Shown here: piece by piece, positions 62,838-64,000 of the stretch
Position numbering within the stretch: position 1 is the first letter of the stretch
Layout: each line of letters opens with the position of its first letter
Source of the DNA: Henckelia pumila
Taxonomy: Eukaryota; Streptophyta; Magnoliopsida; Lamiales; Gesneriaceae
DNA: 64,000 nucleotides
Reading direction: 5' to 3'
Assembly: GCF_033568475.1 (NCBI RefSeq)
Contig: NC_133123.1
Coordinates: 6,873,001-6,937,000, forward strand
The notes under the pieces: model-generated
Database searches by the model: none
The model's input: only the letters and a program-made list of their open reading frames with translations
What the model was told of the DNA's origin: nothing
Position numbers and translations under genes: made by a program

Positions 62838-64000
62838 GAGTGGGTGCCCAGTGAGCCAACTGTGTGGCTATGGGCTTTGTTGACTCTTTGTATAAACAAT
62901 CTTTTGTTTAATATTATTTACACTTTTATGGCAATGACTTTATATTACTTCATATTGTTATATTGTGATATACTATTGTTGTTTTGATAAAGACCTTGAA
63001 TATACTATAGTGTATGTAAGATGTGGTAGAACATGGAGATGTCTATCATGAAATACATCTTATAGTCACTGTATATTCTAAAACCGTTCCTAGTCGATTG
63101 AGCCGTCCGATAATAAGGATAAGGATCGCTCGAGTTTGAGACTAGCATTTGCGATGCGGAGTACCACGTTTCATTGGTAGGGAACATGGAGATGTTCGAA
63201 GCATGCAAATGGATATTCATAGGATGAATAGTCGAACTACCCTATCTGGACTTTCCAAGTGGTTATCACTTATCGAGTGGATAAAGTCCGCGGTTTTGGT
63301 TGTACACCATTAGTCCTTACGACTTGAAACATCATGGAGACTCTATATGCTAGTACTGTGCTTTGACTCGTTTACCGACTCTGAGGGGGTCATCAGGTGT
63401 CGAGATTGGGTACAGTTACGACACATATAGGAGTCAATGCATTGTTGTCAAGGATTCACCACATACTTGCGAGTGTGGATATCCTATGCGATCTGAGGAG
63501 ATATTAGTGTGACAAATCTCTGGCCAGAGTACTTGATGTGATTTAAGAAATGGTTTCTTAGTAGCACATGCGATGTCACTAATTTGATCTTCAAGATGCA
63601 TTGCATAGTTATCGAATCTTGAGCGACTCTCGATATACCAATGGTTGTTGATTCGATCGGGATATATGGATGAAGGGACCGTACTGTACGCTAACCAAAA
63701 TCTACTGGTTCTTGTAGGCACTATCAGTGATACCTAGGGAATCATGGGGCGATGTTGCTAGGCGCTTTACCATGATTCGTTGGGCAAGTCGGAAAGTGTT
63801 GTTCCGAGTCACAAGGAGTTGTGAGCCCACGGCTAGCTGTATCCCTGAACCATTGAGGGTCACACAGTGTAATGGAGTTTTAATCCCCGTTGAGATAGTT
63901 AAATTTAAAGAGTTAAATTTAATGAACTAAGGAGTTGGACTTCTTAAATAAGAGTAAGGGAGTAGGATTTCCTAAAATGACATAGGGATGGACATTTTTG
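62838..64000 (+). repeat. LTR-like repeat, cut by the window edge
   Basis: At about 62838 the Copia pol match stops and unrelated, non-coding, moderately GC-rich sequence begins. A TGTTGAC start at 62878 looks like an LTR terminus, preceded by about 40 bases that could be the end of an internal region. No coding domain follows to the window edge. I have an impression of having seen this type as a long LTR in other plant genomes. Family and orientation are uncertain. Confidence 0.4.

Overview
The window is nuclear DNA of a flowering plant, almost certainly a eudicot. Genes have many short exons with GT..AG introns, intergenic DNA is AT-rich, and the protein families are plant-type (CUL1, SnRK1 subunit SNF4, BAHD, 2OG dioxygenase, F-box, PPR, ALWAYS EARLY). 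Several small repeats look like types I associate with asterids, perhaps Lamiales; that placement is only an impression.

Layout, left to right. 1-439 (-): 5' part of a small uncharacterised plant gene. 1128-6048 (+): a whole-looking, very young Ty1/Copia element with 338-bp LTRs, sitting in a CGTG-rich degenerate repeat. 6457-9990 (-): a SANT-domain chromatin gene carrying three reading-frame lesions. 10260-10740: alternating purine-pyrimidine tracts. 11902-13865 (+): intact organellar-type PPR gene (EMB1417/At4g18975 group). 14682-16257 (+): intact BAHD acyltransferase. 16998-19182 (+): truncated CUL1-like gene, probably a pseudogene. 20552-21616 (+): intronless F-box gene. 22245-28647 (-): second whole-looking Copia element with identical LTRs. 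29640-37748 (+): complete CUL1 (19 coding exons, 744 aa) with a hAT-like MITE in an intron. 40932-42782 (-): SRG1-like 2OG/Fe(II) dioxygenase. 46170-51360 (+): complete SNF4-type SnRK1 beta-gamma subunit. 52316-56640 (-): decayed ALWAYS EARLY (LIN9-type, DREAM complex) gene without visible DIRP exons. 58232-62837 (-): broken Copia element with a hAT-like MITE inside it. 62838-64000: start of another LTR-like repeat running off the window.

How the parts fit: CUL1 and the F-box protein belong to the same class of machine (SCF ubiquitin ligases), with a CUL1 fragment beside them. SNF4 is the energy-sensing subunit of SnRK1. The three decayed host genes (SANT, CUL1-like, ALY) are all regulators, as expected if this is a duplicated segment losing copies. 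SNF4 and SANT genes are also close neighbours on Arabidopsis chromosome 1 (At1g09020, At1g09040/50, from memory), which hints at conserved synteny.

I found no undescribed multi-gene system. The most interesting points are the decaying regulatory genes, the CUL1/CUL1-like/F-box grouping, the CGTG-rich tracts, and the tandem array in the second Copia leader. Exon borders were placed by eye from splice sites, reading phase and remembered family sequences.
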